The notes under the pieces are model-generated. The model worked only from the letters and a program-made list of their open reading frames with translations. It did no database searches and had not been told where the DNA came from. From assembly GCF_902769175.1 (NCBI RefSeq), contig NZ_CACXNW010000020.1, positions 3,223-67,222 of the forward strand: 64,000 bases of DNA. The letters are read 5' to 3'. Shown here piece by piece: positions 21,337 through 31,455 of this stretch. The number at the start of each line of letters is the position of its first letter. Within the stretch, counting starts at the first letter, position 1. Both the position numbers and the translations under genes were made by a program. The stretch comes from an uncultured Methanobrevibacter sp. GTDB taxonomy: Archaea > Methanobacteriota > Methanobacteria > Methanobacteriales > Methanobacteriaceae.

Positions 21337-21588
21337 AATAATTCTCCTTGAAATTTGTTTAATTCGATTAATTTGATTTTAATGCTTTTACAGCATTTTA
21401 AAATTTAATTTTAAATAAACATAAGTTTATATTATGATAATATATGTTTATTTATATTAATATACTTTTATAAATTAACAATTATTTAAATGGAATATTT
21501 TAATTGAAATAATGAAAAAATGAATGTTTTTAAAAAATAGAATGAAAAAAAATTAATTAAAAAAAAGCAAATACCTAATTAAATTATC

Positions 21589-23187
21589 CTAATTATTATT
21601 TTGATTCTTTAAAGAATCAATAAACTCTTCCATATCAAAAGACCTTAAGACTTTCTTTTTAAGTATCTTATTGATTCCAGAACCATATTGGGCTGCCTTT
21701 TTAGGTCTGTCTGCAATATAATCAGGAACTCCAATTGATTTGGCAACATCCCTTAGAATATGCTTTCTTAAAAGATCTTCATTATTCTTTATCTTATATT
21801 TTCCAGGAATATCCAATGCCAAGCTGATTATGTCCTTATCTAAAAATGGAACTCTAAGCTCTACTCCATTTGCCATTGAAACAGCATCATCACGTTCAAG
21901 ATTAACATGATACATATTTGCAATGTCATGATATATCTCTTCATCAAGTGCAAAATAGGCATCAAACAAACTGTTTTCTTCAAAGTGCTTTAAATAGCGA
22001 TTATATCCTCCGAAAAGCTCATCTGCTCCCTGACCTGATAACGCTACCTTAATTCCATATGCTTTCATAGCCTTTGCTGCAAGATATATAGTCATTCCAA
22101 CTCCTAATTTCATAACATTATCATCTTCAATTGCAGTTAAAACTGGCTTGATTGATTCCTTTACTGTATCCTCATCAATTATGATTGTCTTTAGAGGAAG
22201 ACCTAAGTCATTAGCTATTTCCTTGCTGAACTTTATATCCTGTGAGTTTTCCACTCCAACTGAGTATAATCTAATGTTTAAGGATATTCCATTATCCTTT
22301 TTTCTCTTTTCAGCTATTGATTTTAGCAAAACCGCTAAAATTGTGCTATCAACTCCACCTGAGAATATTAACCCGATATCACTTAATTTTTCCACTCTTT
22401 TTTCAACAGCAGAGTATAGGTCATCCATTAATAACTCTTTATAGATTTCATAGGAGTCCTTGGTTTCAAGATAATCCTTGTAGTCATTATATTGGGATTT
22501 CAATTCCTTAAAATCTGTATTTATGATTCTATTGATTAGATTATCCTCTAAATCAACAATTTCCCAATTGTATAATATGGATCCTGGACTTAAGTCATGT
22601 ATATCTTCATCATCGATTCCAGCATTCCAAAGAGCTTTTTTCTCTGATGCGAAAGCTTTTAAGTCATTAGATTTATTGTTTCCATAGAATAATGGCTTGA
22701 CACCAATCTGGTCTCTTGAAATAGCCAAATCTCCAGTTTCCTTATCATAAACAGCAAAGGAATAGTCACCATCCAATTGTGGAAGAACTGATTTAAGTGA
22801 TTTCAATAATGCTTTTTCATTATTTTCGCTGTTTAAATTGTAATAATATGAAATTAGATTAGCCAATAATTGGCTATCGCTTTTTGACTCTTTATAAGCA
22901 TTATTATTTTCCTTTAGGAATAGTTCAAGCTTGTTGAAATTATAGATTTCTCCATTGAAAACCATTACAAGATTATCTAATATGATTGGTTGCTTATTCT
23001 CTTCAATGTTGTCATTGCTTTCATTGAATAGATTGAAAATAGACAATAAGCTATGGCCTAATCCTATCTTATTTTCCTCATCAAAGTATAATCCAGAGTG
23101 ATCTTCTCCTCGATGCTTGATTGATTTTAAGGTAGAATCCAGCAATTCTCTATTAAAATTACCTGCCATACCTACTATTCCACACAT
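21589..23187 (-). CDS. asnB: Asparagine synthetase, glutamine-hydrolysing
   Basis: AsnB makes asparagine from aspartate, ATP and glutamine. The 532-residue protein starts MCGIVG, with Cys2 as the glutaminase nucleophile. The glutaminase half has VFNGEIYN and the SDSQLLANL segment. The synthetase half has the PP-loop IGLIFSGGVDST near residue 270, then LSGQGADELFGGYNRYL and VELRVPFLDKDII. GGTGAG precedes the ATG. It heads a minus-strand series with the GatC-like, ACT, hom and apgM genes. Identification is secure. Confidence 0.96.
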   Translation of the reverse strand: MCGIVGMAGNFNRELLDSTLKSIKHRGEDHSGLYFDEENKIGLGHSLLSIFNLFNESNDNIEENKQPIILDNLVMVFNGEIYNFNKLELFLKENNNAYKESKSDSQLLANLISYYYNLNSENNEKALLKSLKSVLPQLDGDYSFAVYDKETGDLAISRDQIGVKPLFYGNNKSNDLKAFASEKKALWNAGIDDEDIHDLSPGSILYNWEIVDLEDNLINRIINTDFKELKSQYNDYKDYLETKDSYEIYKELLMDDLYSAVEKRVEKLSDIGLIFSGGVDSTILAVLLKSIAEKRKKDNGISLNIRLYSVGVENSQDIKFSKEIANDLGLPLKTIIIDEDTVKESIKPVLTAIEDDNVMKLGVGMTIYLAAKAMKAYGIKVALSGQGADELFGGYNRYLKHFEENSLFDAYFALDEEIYHDIANMYHVNLERDDAVSMANGVELRVPFLDKDIISLALDIPGKYKIKNNEDLLRKHILRDVAKSIGVPDYIADRPKKAAQYGSGINKILKKKVLRSFDMEEFIDSLKNQNNN

Positions 23188-23438
23188 AAGCTCACCAATT
23201 AATTTTTTTAAATTAAAATTTTATTACAATAAATATTATTATTTTAATCACTTTTATAATTAATTATTTGCAATTTTAACTATAATTATATCATGTTTTT
23301 ATCAAATTCCAATTAGAATATAATATTTCTTTAAAATAAAACTTTTAAAAATAAAAAGATTTAAATATTTAGGTATACATAAATATTTGTGTAAACATAA
23401 ATAATTGTTTAAAAAAATCGATTTATAGGTGTAAAAAT

Positions 23439-23705
23439 ATGGCAAAGAAAAATACATACCTGGTGATGATATTATCATTATTAGTTCCAGGTTTAGGTTT
23501 AGCATACGATGGTGTAATGAAAAGATTTATACCATATTTAGTTCTTGGTATAATCTTTTGCGGACTCTGGATGTACTTCGGCATGCCTTTAGATGCTGAA
23601 ACAAACAATACCGGTTTCTGCTGTTATTTAGCTTATATAATTATTTGGATCTTTGGTCTTTATGACACTTTAAGAACCACTATCGATGTAAATAGGGGAA
23701 TTTAA
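23439..23705 (+). CDS. Small two- or three-helix membrane protein
   Basis: An 88-residue protein with hydrophobic segments at about 6-22 (TYLVMILSLLVPGLGLAYDG), 30-47 and 62-78. The first segment with its PGLGLAYDG turn resembles small membrane proteins of the TM2/DUF5683 type. GGTG lies upstream of the ATG. It is transcribed divergently from asnB. Function unknown; no partner is evident. Confidence 0.75.
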   Translation: MAKKNTYLVMILSLLVPGLGLAYDGVMKRFIPYLVLGIIFCGLWMYFGMPLDAETNNTGFCCYLAYIIIWIFGLYDTLRTTIDVNRGI

Positions 23706-23939
23706 GTAATTTCTTAAATTAAGATTTAACTTCTTTCCTCCTTATATTAATTTAATATTTTTTTATTTTTTACTATTTTTTAACAAAATTGATTTTATTT
23801 CTTTTTTTATTTTTTATTTTTTTACTATTTTTATTAAATTATTATAAAATTTTTTTTTCAATGAGAATAATATATTAATAGTTTAAAAAGAGAAAATAAC
23901 TTTTTTTAAGGATTTATTAAAAAAATTAGAAAAATAGAG

Positions 23940-24138
23940 AAATATCCTTAAAATTAATAAAAATTAAGATTTTATCATTAAAATAATAAAAAAATTATGA
24001 AAAAGAAATATCCTTAAAATTAATAAAAATTAAGATTTTATCATTATAATAATAAAAAAAATTATGAAAAAGAAATATCCTTAAAATTAATAAAAATTAA
24101 GATTTTATCATTTAAATAATAAAAAAAATTATGAAAAA
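23940..24138. repeat. Tandem repeat, 3 x 66-67 bp
   Basis: The unit beginning AAATATCCTTAAAATTAATA and containing AAGATTTTATCATT occurs at about 23940, 24006 and 24073. It lies in the 498-base gap between the small membrane protein and the telA-family gene, at the 3' sides of both. The rest of the gap (23706-23939) is T- and A-rich with no gene. Confidence 0.88.
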
Positions 24139-24203
24139 GCAGTTTTAAAAAATGATAAAAAAATTAAATTTAAAAAAAAAGAAAAGAAGAAAACTAAATA
24201 ATT

Positions 24204-25328
24204 TTATTTAGTTTCTATTTTATCAACAACTCTTTGTCCTTCTTCAGCCATTTGACTGAAAGCAGTGATTTGCTCTTGCATCTTAGGAAGTGCTTGGTTT
24301 TTATAATTGCTTACATCCTCAATTGCTGCGAGAGCTTCTTCAAAGGATTGCTTAAGGACTTCAGGAGAAATCATGGTTTCAGCACTTTGCTTTTGGATTT
24401 GATTTCCTTGCTCCCTTAACATTCTTGAAGTGGATTCAATTACCTGTTCGGTAGTAGTGTTAAGTGCTTGGATCTTTTTGATAACAACTTGCTGATTGTA
24501 TAATGCGCTTGCAACCATAATACCATTTCTAAGTGCAGTTACAGTTACATTCTTAGCACGGCTTACACCTCTAATCAATTCCTTGTTGTTTCTTCTTACA
24601 ACATTCAAAGAAATAATTCCTTGTTGGTTAACAACAATCATCTGTTGCATATCCATGATTCTTTGTCTTAGAGGGAACAATACCTCTTCACGTACAAAGT
24701 CAATTTTGTATTGGTCAACCCCATTGATTTCAGCTTGTCTGATTTGCTGTTCAATGGAAGCATCCATTTGCTTACCAAGTTCAATGTCAGCCATAAGCTT
24801 TTTAGTCAATTCCCTTAAGTAGGACTCTTCTGCAAGAAGGGTTGTATTGTCATTTTGCAATACCTTGCTACTTGCATCAAGGGAAACGAGAATATTGTTT
24901 ATCGCTTCATCAGCTTGCTCATATTTGTCAAAGTAATTTCTGATTGGCTTAAGGAGCTTTCCTAAAAATCCGGATTTTCCAAATTCAATTGATGCAGGAT
25001 CCAGATTTCTTATTTCCTTATCCAATTCCTCCAATTTGTTTCCAACATTGACAGCTTCATCTCCACCTTTAGCAAGGTCCTTAAATCTTGCATTCAATAG
25101 ATTGTTTTTGTTTGCAGATCTATTGATTGCATTTAGACCAAAGTCATCTAAAGGCTTCAAGATGTTTTCTCTTGCTGCCACATCATCAAAATTAGCTTCA
25201 AAGATTGCTTCAGCATTATCGTCTGCTTGCTTTTTAATTTCATCATTAGGTAAACTTTCTTCTTGTTCTTTAAGACTTTTTTCTACGTCTTCTTGAATTT
25301 CTTGTACATCAAGTGAAAATTCAGCCAT
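24204..25328 (-). CDS. TelA/KlaA-family protein (toxic anion resistance)
   Basis: A 374-residue helical protein without membrane segments. The segments GFLGKLLKPIRNYFDKYEQA, SIEQQIRQAEINGVD, LFPLRQRIMDMQQM, VTVTALRNGIMVASALYNQQ and the closing coiled parts match the TelA family, associated with tellurite resistance and with cell-envelope stress but of unknown biochemistry. I take the start at 25328 (MAEFSLDVQEI) because GGTGAT lies six bases upstream; an ATG at 25337 has no such site. The zinc-ribbon protein gene lies just upstream on the same strand, probably a functional partner. Confidence 0.88.
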   Translation of the reverse strand: MAEFSLDVQEIQEDVEKSLKEQEESLPNDEIKKQADDNAEAIFEANFDDVAARENILKPLDDFGLNAINRSANKNNLLNARFKDLAKGGDEAVNVGNKLEELDKEIRNLDPASIEFGKSGFLGKLLKPIRNYFDKYEQADEAINNILVSLDASSKVLQNDNTTLLAEESYLRELTKKLMADIELGKQMDASIEQQIRQAEINGVDQYKIDFVREEVLFPLRQRIMDMQQMIVVNQQGIISLNVVRRNNKELIRGVSRAKNVTVTALRNGIMVASALYNQQVVIKKIQALNTTTEQVIESTSRMLREQGNQIQKQSAETMISPEVLKQSFEEALAAIEDVSNYKNQALPKMQEQITAFSQMAEEGQRVVDKIETK

Positions 25329-25453
25329 AAATATCACCCAATTTTTATTTTATAAAAATTAAATTTATATAAATACATGTGTCATATAATCTTATGACAA
25401 ATCTTATTTATAAAGTTTTGCATTTATAGGAAAAAACTATAATAATTAAATAT

Positions 25454-25521
25454 AAAATTGAATTTTAGAAACCATTCAGAGTAATAATTTAATACAAAAT
25501 TGAATTTTAGAAACCATTCAG
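25454..25521. repeat. 26-bp direct repeat, 42-bp period
   Basis: The sequence AAAATTGAATTTTAGAAACC plus ATTCAG occurs at 25454-25479 and 25496-25521 in the gap between the zinc-ribbon gene and the telA-family gene. This is the promoter side of telA, so a regulatory effect is possible, but the copies resemble other slippage repeats in the window. Confidence 0.7.
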
Positions 25522-25591
25522 TAATACTATTTAAATGATTTTTATGAAATAAGAAAAATAAAAGGAATAAATCATAAAACAATAAAACCAA

Positions 25592-26230
25592 TCATTCATA
25601 ATCCTTGACGGAATTGATCAATTCATTCATTTCTTCAATAAGGTTCTTAATCTCCTCATCACCATCATCAACCTCATTGCTTATGCTGATAATGAGTTCG
25701 CTTTGCAAATCACCTAACTTTCCAACAATGGACTGTAAAGTCTTGATTTTGTTCTTTAATTCATTTGCTATCTTATCGGAATATTCATCAGACAATTCAA
25801 TCATACTCTCAGCAGCTTCCGCTTCCTTAAAGAAGCTTACTCTACAGCTGTCCACTTCACCCTTAAACATATAGTATGACATTTGCCCTGATGGGAATTT
25901 CTTTTCAAGAAGTTCCAAAACCTTTTTCTCCTTGGTTTCAAAGCTTTCCTTTAGCTTTTTGATTTGATTTTTATAATATGTATAGTCTGGAGTGGTTGTT
26001 GCATATGTGGTTTTAGACTTGGTTGAACTTGAATAGAAATCACTCTGTGCCTTTTTAGCCTTATTTACCTGTGACAAGTCAATGCCGTCAACTACCTTGT
26101 TTGGCTCATATTTTGAACTTTTAGCTTGTGCATTAGGCCCTTCATCCAATCTTTTTCCACAATTTGGACAAAAATGGTCCTCTGGAAAGAGTTTAAATCC
26201 ACAGTAAATGCAAAAATTATCCTTCGCCAT
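25592..26230 (-). CDS. Zinc-ribbon coiled-coil protein, TelA partner
   Basis: A 212-residue protein starting MAKDNFCIYCGFKLFPEDHF. The zinc ribbon CIYCG with CPNCG occupies residues 6-27. A Ser/Lys-rich linker follows, then helices from about 85 to 210 (YKNQIKKLKESFETKEKKV, LKNKIKTLQSIVGKLGDLQS). The start at 26230 is favoured by a GTGAGG site. It precedes the telA-family gene on the same strand. Zinc-ribbon proteins beside TelA suggest a complex, but the job is unknown. Confidence 0.72.
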   Translation of the reverse strand: MAKDNFCIYCGFKLFPEDHFCPNCGKRLDEGPNAQAKSSKYEPNKVVDGIDLSQVNKAKKAQSDFYSSSTKSKTTYATTTPDYTYYKNQIKKLKESFETKEKKVLELLEKKFPSGQMSYYMFKGEVDSCRVSFFKEAEAAESMIELSDEYSDKIANELKNKIKTLQSIVGKLGDLQSELIISISNEVDDGDEEIKNLIEEMNELINSVKDYE

Positions 26231-26507
26231 AATCCTCACTCACATAATTTAAAAATCAAAAAATTTCAAGTTCTAATTAATAATTAAAATCTGAATATAT
26301 ATAAAAGTTTTCAATTTAATCCCATAGGGTTATATTGCTTATCTAATCTCTTTTAATCAATTCAATAAAAACAATAAAAAAATAAGGGAATTTAAAATCT
26401 TTGAATATTTGATGATTTTAGTAAAAATAGATGATTTAATTTAAAATGATTTGAATAAAATTCAAAATTCTTATTTTTATATATAAGCCTCTTTATTGCT
26501 TTCAATT

Positions 26508-26527
26508 ATGCAAGCAAGTGCTTACAT
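26508..26527 (+). promoter_or_regulatory. 20-bp palindromic operator, site A
   Basis: ATGCAAGC-AAGT-GCTTACAT, an inverted repeat with one mismatch between half-sites and a 4-base spacer. It ends 77 bp before the ATG of the small secreted protein at 26605. A TATA-like TTTAAATAT begins about 10 bp after it. The same arrangement is found at four more sites in the window. Confidence 0.8.
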
Positions 26528-26604
26528 TCGAGAATCTTTAAATATCTTACTTAATAAATTAATAATTAGTGACTTTACACTAAAAAATTTGAGGGAGGCT
26601 AGAT

Positions 26605-26856
26605 ATGAGAAAAGAGATACCAGTGTTATTCATATGCTTAATATTAGCATGTTCACTTGCATCTGCTGTTGCAGCACGTGAGATACACGACCCACGTGAG
26701 CTTAAGGTCCCAACTCCATATTCTGAGTGGGCTCCTATGTATAGAACATATGAAGCACAAATCCATGGCAAACACTTGATCCGTGAAGAAGTTGTCATCA
26801 GAGAATATGAATCTTGGTGCAGACATATGAATTTCGAACCGGATTATCTAAATTAA
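26605..26856 (+). CDS. Small secreted protein, palindrome-controlled
   Basis: An 83-residue protein. Residues 1-24 are a classical signal peptide (MRKEIPVLFICLILACSLAS, cut after AVAA or nearby). The mature part of about 60 residues is charged, with RELKVPTPYSEWAPMYRTYE and EYESWCRHMNFEPDYLN, and matches no family I know. A strong site GAGGGAGG precedes the ATG. Site A lies 77 bp upstream. Its mature sequence differs from the neighbour at 27372 and from the three paralogues at 52-54 kb, but it shares their promoter layout. Confidence 0.8.
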   Translation: MRKEIPVLFICLILACSLASAVAAREIHDPRELKVPTPYSEWAPMYRTYEAQIHGKHLIREEVVIREYESWCRHMNFEPDYLN

Positions 26857-27280
26857 TTATCTTAAAACAATCATATTGAAATTGTCTTAAAATAATTAAA
26901 TTAAACTAATTTCTTTTTTTTTAAATTTTTTATCTATTTTTATTCAACTATTTTTAAGATTTTTTCTTGCTGAAATAAATTTGATTTAATTAAAATAATG
27001 ATTAATTAAAATGATATTTTTTTAAAATCTATTAAAATAATCAATTGTTTCTTTATTATTTGAAATAAATAATCTTAAATAATGGCATATTGATTTCTAT
27101 ATACACACATACACATAATTTAATTTTTTATAAAAATTTATTAGAAACCAAGAAAAAATTGAATATAAACTCTATTAAAAGATTATTTTTTAAAAATACA
27201 ATTGAAAATTGATTAAAAAATTAAATAAATTATTAAAATTTTTATAAATTTAAAAAAAAATCATTATTTGTTCTTTAATC

Positions 27281-27300
27281 ATGTAAGTAAGCACTTACAT
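27281..27300 (+). promoter_or_regulatory. 20-bp palindromic operator, site B
   Basis: ATGTAAGT-AAGC-ACTTACAT, a perfect inverted repeat with a 4-base spacer. It ends 71 bp before the ATG at 27372, and a TATA-like TTTTATATA follows about 8 bp after it. The rest of the 515-base gap from 26857 is plain AT-rich DNA. Confidence 0.85.
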
Positions 27301-27371
27301 TCAAGAAATTTTATATACTATTCTTTATAAATAATAATATAGTAATATTAAGAAAAAAAAGGTGGGGAAAA

Positions 27372-27602
27372 ATGCGTAAATTATTTTTATTGCTTATCTG
27401 TATTATGATGTTATGTTCAGTTGCATCTGTTAGCGCAGCTGATAATGAAACACAAATATCATCTGATCAATCTGTCGACCATCCTTCATTAAGTGATAAA
27501 GACAGAGAAATCATTCATAACATGATATCAAATTTTAATGGACCTGATATGGGTATAGTTATAAATTTCGGTAAAGACCATCCATTATCACTTAGAAAAT
27601 GA
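27372..27602 (+). CDS. Small secreted protein, palindrome-controlled
   Basis: A 76-residue protein with a signal peptide at 1-23 (MRKLFLLLICIMMLCSVASV, then SA). The mature part of about 53 residues is polar: DNETQISSDQSVDHPSLSDK, then DREIIHNMISN and VINFGKDHP. I do not recognise a family. AGGTGGGG precedes the ATG. Site B is 71 bp upstream, giving it the same control architecture as the genes at 26605, 52539, 53539 and 54717. Confidence 0.78.
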   Translation: MRKLFLLLICIMMLCSVASVSAADNETQISSDQSVDHPSLSDKDREIIHNMISNFNGPDMGIVINFGKDHPLSLRK

Positions 27603-29251
<1,649 letters not shown>

Positions 29252-29264
29252 AAAAATAGCAAAT

Positions 29265-29336
29265 AGAGGATAAAACCTCTTTAAAAAATTGAATAAGTAA
29301 AAATAGTAAATAGAGGATAAAACCTCTTTAAAAAAT
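29265..29336 (+). terminator. Duplicated weak hairpin downstream of metY
   Basis: AGAGG-ATAAAA-CCTCT followed by TTTAAAAAA occurs at 29265-29280 and 29312-29327, as part of a 47-base tandem duplication. The stem is only five base pairs. The position right after the metY stop suggests a role in transcript ending or stability. Confidence 0.5.
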
Positions 29337-29358
29337 AATTCTTTTTTTCTTTTAAATT

Positions 29359-30009
29359 TTAATATAATTGAGGACCTGTATACTCATTTTCTTCAGTATA
29401 TACTCTAATCAATGTATCTACTGTATCCTCATACATCAATCTATAACCTATAGCACCGCCAAACTTGCTTTCAAGATTATTAAGTGCCTTGTTTGCTCCT
29501 GGACTGCAGTTGTTGATTATGTACCACATTCCATGTGGAGTATAAATAAATAATTCTCCATAGCCATCTTCAGCACCATTCTTAAAGCCATCTGCAGGGT
29601 CATAGATTTTTGTGGAATGGATAGCAAGACGGCTTAAGTCTTGTTTAGGTTGAGTTCCATTCTTAAAGAGCATGGTAAGCCAATTGTAAACCTGGTCCTT
29701 GAACTGAACCTTCTTGATTGGATCAGACATTTTAGCTTCAATGTTTGCTCTTCTTTTAGCAAGTGTATTTGTTATTCCAAGTATTTCCTCAACCTTAGGA
29801 ACATCTTCCTCAAGGCATCTGTATCCTTCAGGACGTCCTGTAACCTTGATGTTTCCCTCTACAAAGTCCATTCTTTTCCATTTCCTCATGTATGGCTTAA
29901 CCTTTTCCCACTCTTCGTCAGGTATTTTCTTGTTCAATCCATAGAGATAGCCATATTCCATTGCATCATAGCATTTTGTTTCCAATTTCAAATCCTTATC
30001 TGGTGACAT
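29359..30009 (-). CDS. Hypothetical protein, 216 aa
   Basis: A soluble protein of 216 residues that I do not recognise. It is rich in charged and aromatic residues, for example MEYGYLYGLNKKIPDEEWEK, VEGNIKVTGRPEGYRCLEED and YGELFIYTPHGMWYIINNCS. No membrane segment, signal peptide or catalytic motif is visible. The start is supported by AGTGAT three bases before the ATG. It converges with metY. The gap between it and the next gene to the left on this strand has no operon partner. It is a real gene by codon pattern and ribosome site. Confidence 0.7.
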   Translation of the reverse strand: MSPDKDLKLETKCYDAMEYGYLYGLNKKIPDEEWEKVKPYMRKWKRMDFVEGNIKVTGRPEGYRCLEEDVPKVEEILGITNTLAKRRANIEAKMSDPIKKVQFKDQVYNWLTMLFKNGTQPKQDLSRLAIHSTKIYDPADGFKNGAEDGYGELFIYTPHGMWYIINNCSPGANKALNNLESKFGGAIGYRLMYEDTVDTLIRVYTEENEYTGPQLY

Positions 30010-30343
30010 CTTATCACTTTTTTGTCTTTGTTTATATTATATTAAACAAATTCGTTTATATATAAATTATGGTTTATCATTTAATCACATTATAGTAGGG
30101 CATGTAGTCTTCTGGTGTTGTTTACTATTTATGAAAAAATTATTGATTTAAAATTTAGAAAAATAGATACATAAATTGCATTGTTTTTGAATGAATTTTA
30201 ATTAAAAATAGCATTGATAATTTTAATGGTTGATTAAATTGTATTGATTTAATTAATCATCAAATTATATTAATTGATTTTGTGTAAAAAAATAAAAAAT
30301 AGAAAGATGTAAATCTACATCAAGTTAAATAAAAATAATAAAA
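30010..30343. other. Intergenic, no gene seen
   Basis: The gap is AT-rich, with scattered TTAATTGATTT-type words and no open frame with a ribosome site. It holds the promoter side of the 216-aa hypothetical gene. No repeat array or RNA gene was recognised. Confidence 0.45.
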
Positions 30344-30478
30344 TTATTCATTATCTTGTTCATAATCTACATCGCCGTAGTCATAGTTGTCACTGAATGA
30401 ATAATATTCTGGCTCTTCTTCAAAATCCTCATCACGGACACATCTTTTATTCTGTCTTCTGTGTTCCTTTTCATCCAT
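30344..30478 (-). CDS. Small acidic protein, 44 aa
   Basis: A short frame, MDEKEHRRQNKRCVRDEDFE, ending in a run of Asp, Glu and Tyr (YDYGDVDYEQDNE). It has a near-ideal ribosome site, GGTGAT, three bases before the ATG, the same spacing seen at other genes here. The N-terminus is basic and the C-terminus strongly acidic. Function unknown. The next gene upstream on this strand ends 27 bp away, so it may be co-transcribed with it. Confidence 0.6.
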   Translation of the reverse strand: MDEKEHRRQNKRCVRDEDFEEEPEYYSFSDNYDYGDVDYEQDNE

Positions 30479-30505
30479 GGTATCACCATGTAAAGATATG
30501 TCTTT

Positions 30506-30949
30506 TCAAGGTTTAAACTTTTCCGCATTGATTATTGCATTATCAATTCTATCAGGTCTATTGTTATTGATTATGAAATCAATTTGATCTTCTTTTTCAA
30601 GCCGTTTAGGAACTCCCAATTGAAATATTATGAAATTGAAGACATCATCTTCCAAAGCATTTAGCTTTTCAGTCCATTCCACAGGGTCAATTTTAGGAAC
30701 TTCCTTAACCTTGTTTGGTCTTTGTCTTTTTTCAGTTTTAACTGGTTTAGTTATATTTTTCACTGTTTTAACATGTTTACTTATATTATTCGCTGTTTTA
30801 ACAGGATGTGATACTTTATTTTCATTTGCAGTAGTGTTTGTTTTAAATCTATTTGGAGAGTCAAATATGCTTCTTCCAAATTTGTCATTGCCATAGAGAT
30901 CTACTCCCCAACCAACTACACGATTTGGAGGAGTCTCTTTTTGATTTGA
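30506..30949 (-). pseudogene. Lys-rich protein with SAP-like tail, start missing
   Basis: The open frame runs from a stop at about 30950 and has no ATG; only a GTG at 30763 is available, in the middle of a lysine-rich repeat (HPVKTANNISKHVKTVKNIT). The C-terminal 55 residues (FNFIIFQLGVPKRLEKEDQ, then FIINNNRPDRIDNAI) look like a SAP-type helical tail. This resembles the end of the degraded helicase at 31456-34784, which also has a Lys-rich linker and a similar tail. It may be the 3' remnant of a related gene, or a complete gene using an unusual start. Confidence 0.45.
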
Positions 30950-30970
30950 TTATCTATAAAATTCCTGTTT

Positions 30971-31261
30971 TTAATTTCCTATGTTTTCGCAAATTCTTTT
31001 TGGATAATTTTCAGCAAGATATCTTGTCTTTTCCGCACTTGTTGTACAATCATTGCATGGATTGAATTTATCATAGATAAATTCAAATTGCTCATCAGTG
31101 CAAGTGTTAAGCTTTTGCTCTGCATCTTCAATATACAACTTATTTATTCTTAGGAAGGTTTCCCTATCCCTTTGTTTCATCTTTGAAGATTCTACATTTG
31201 TTACTCTTTCCTTAAGTCTACGTTCCCTTTCTAATCTTTCAAACTTATCATCAATTGACAT
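30971..31261 (-). CDS. Hypothetical helical protein, 96 aa
   Basis: A 96-residue protein starting MSIDDKFERLERERRLKERV, with further charged helices and four cysteines (including the pair FNPCNDC) near the middle and end. GGGTGT lies just upstream of the ATG at 31261; an earlier start would add 14 residues without such a site. No family is recognised. It sits between the Lys-rich fragment and the duplicated gene end at 31335. Confidence 0.55.
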   Translation of the reverse strand: MSIDDKFERLERERRLKERVTNVESSKMKQRDRETFLRINKLYIEDAEQKLNTCTDEQFEFIYDKFNPCNDCTTSAEKTRYLAENYPKRICENIGN

Positions 31262-31334
31262 ATTACACCCTAAATACAAAAATTCAACAATTTTTTGCTT
31301 CAATATTATAATGTGTTAATCATTTATAAAGATT

Positions 31335-31434
31335 ATTGTTTTTCAAAGGAATTTAAGAAGGGGATTAGGTAAGTCAATTCTATAAGATTATATGATTCTT
31401 TCATGGTTTTGTTGTCATAAATGACATAACATAT
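31335..31434 (-). pseudogene. Duplicated 3' end of the 129-aa gene at 35158
   Basis: About 95 bp here match the 3' end of the gene at 35158-35547 (35157-35256), nearly identical over the first 80 bases, for example TTTTTCAAAGGAATTTAAGA and GGTAAGTCAATTCTATA. The fragment still encodes YDNKTMKESYN and LTYLIPFLNSFEK, but the stop has changed to CAA followed by a new TAA. The two copies are in direct orientation and bracket the degraded helicase. Confidence 0.8.
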
Positions 31435-31455
31435 TCACTTGCAATTTCACTTAGA

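Noticed and set aside
26580-26798. Antisense frame over the small secreted gene at 26605
   Set aside because: The plus-strand frame has a signal peptide, a strong ribosome site and a promoter with the palindrome. The antisense frame has none of these.
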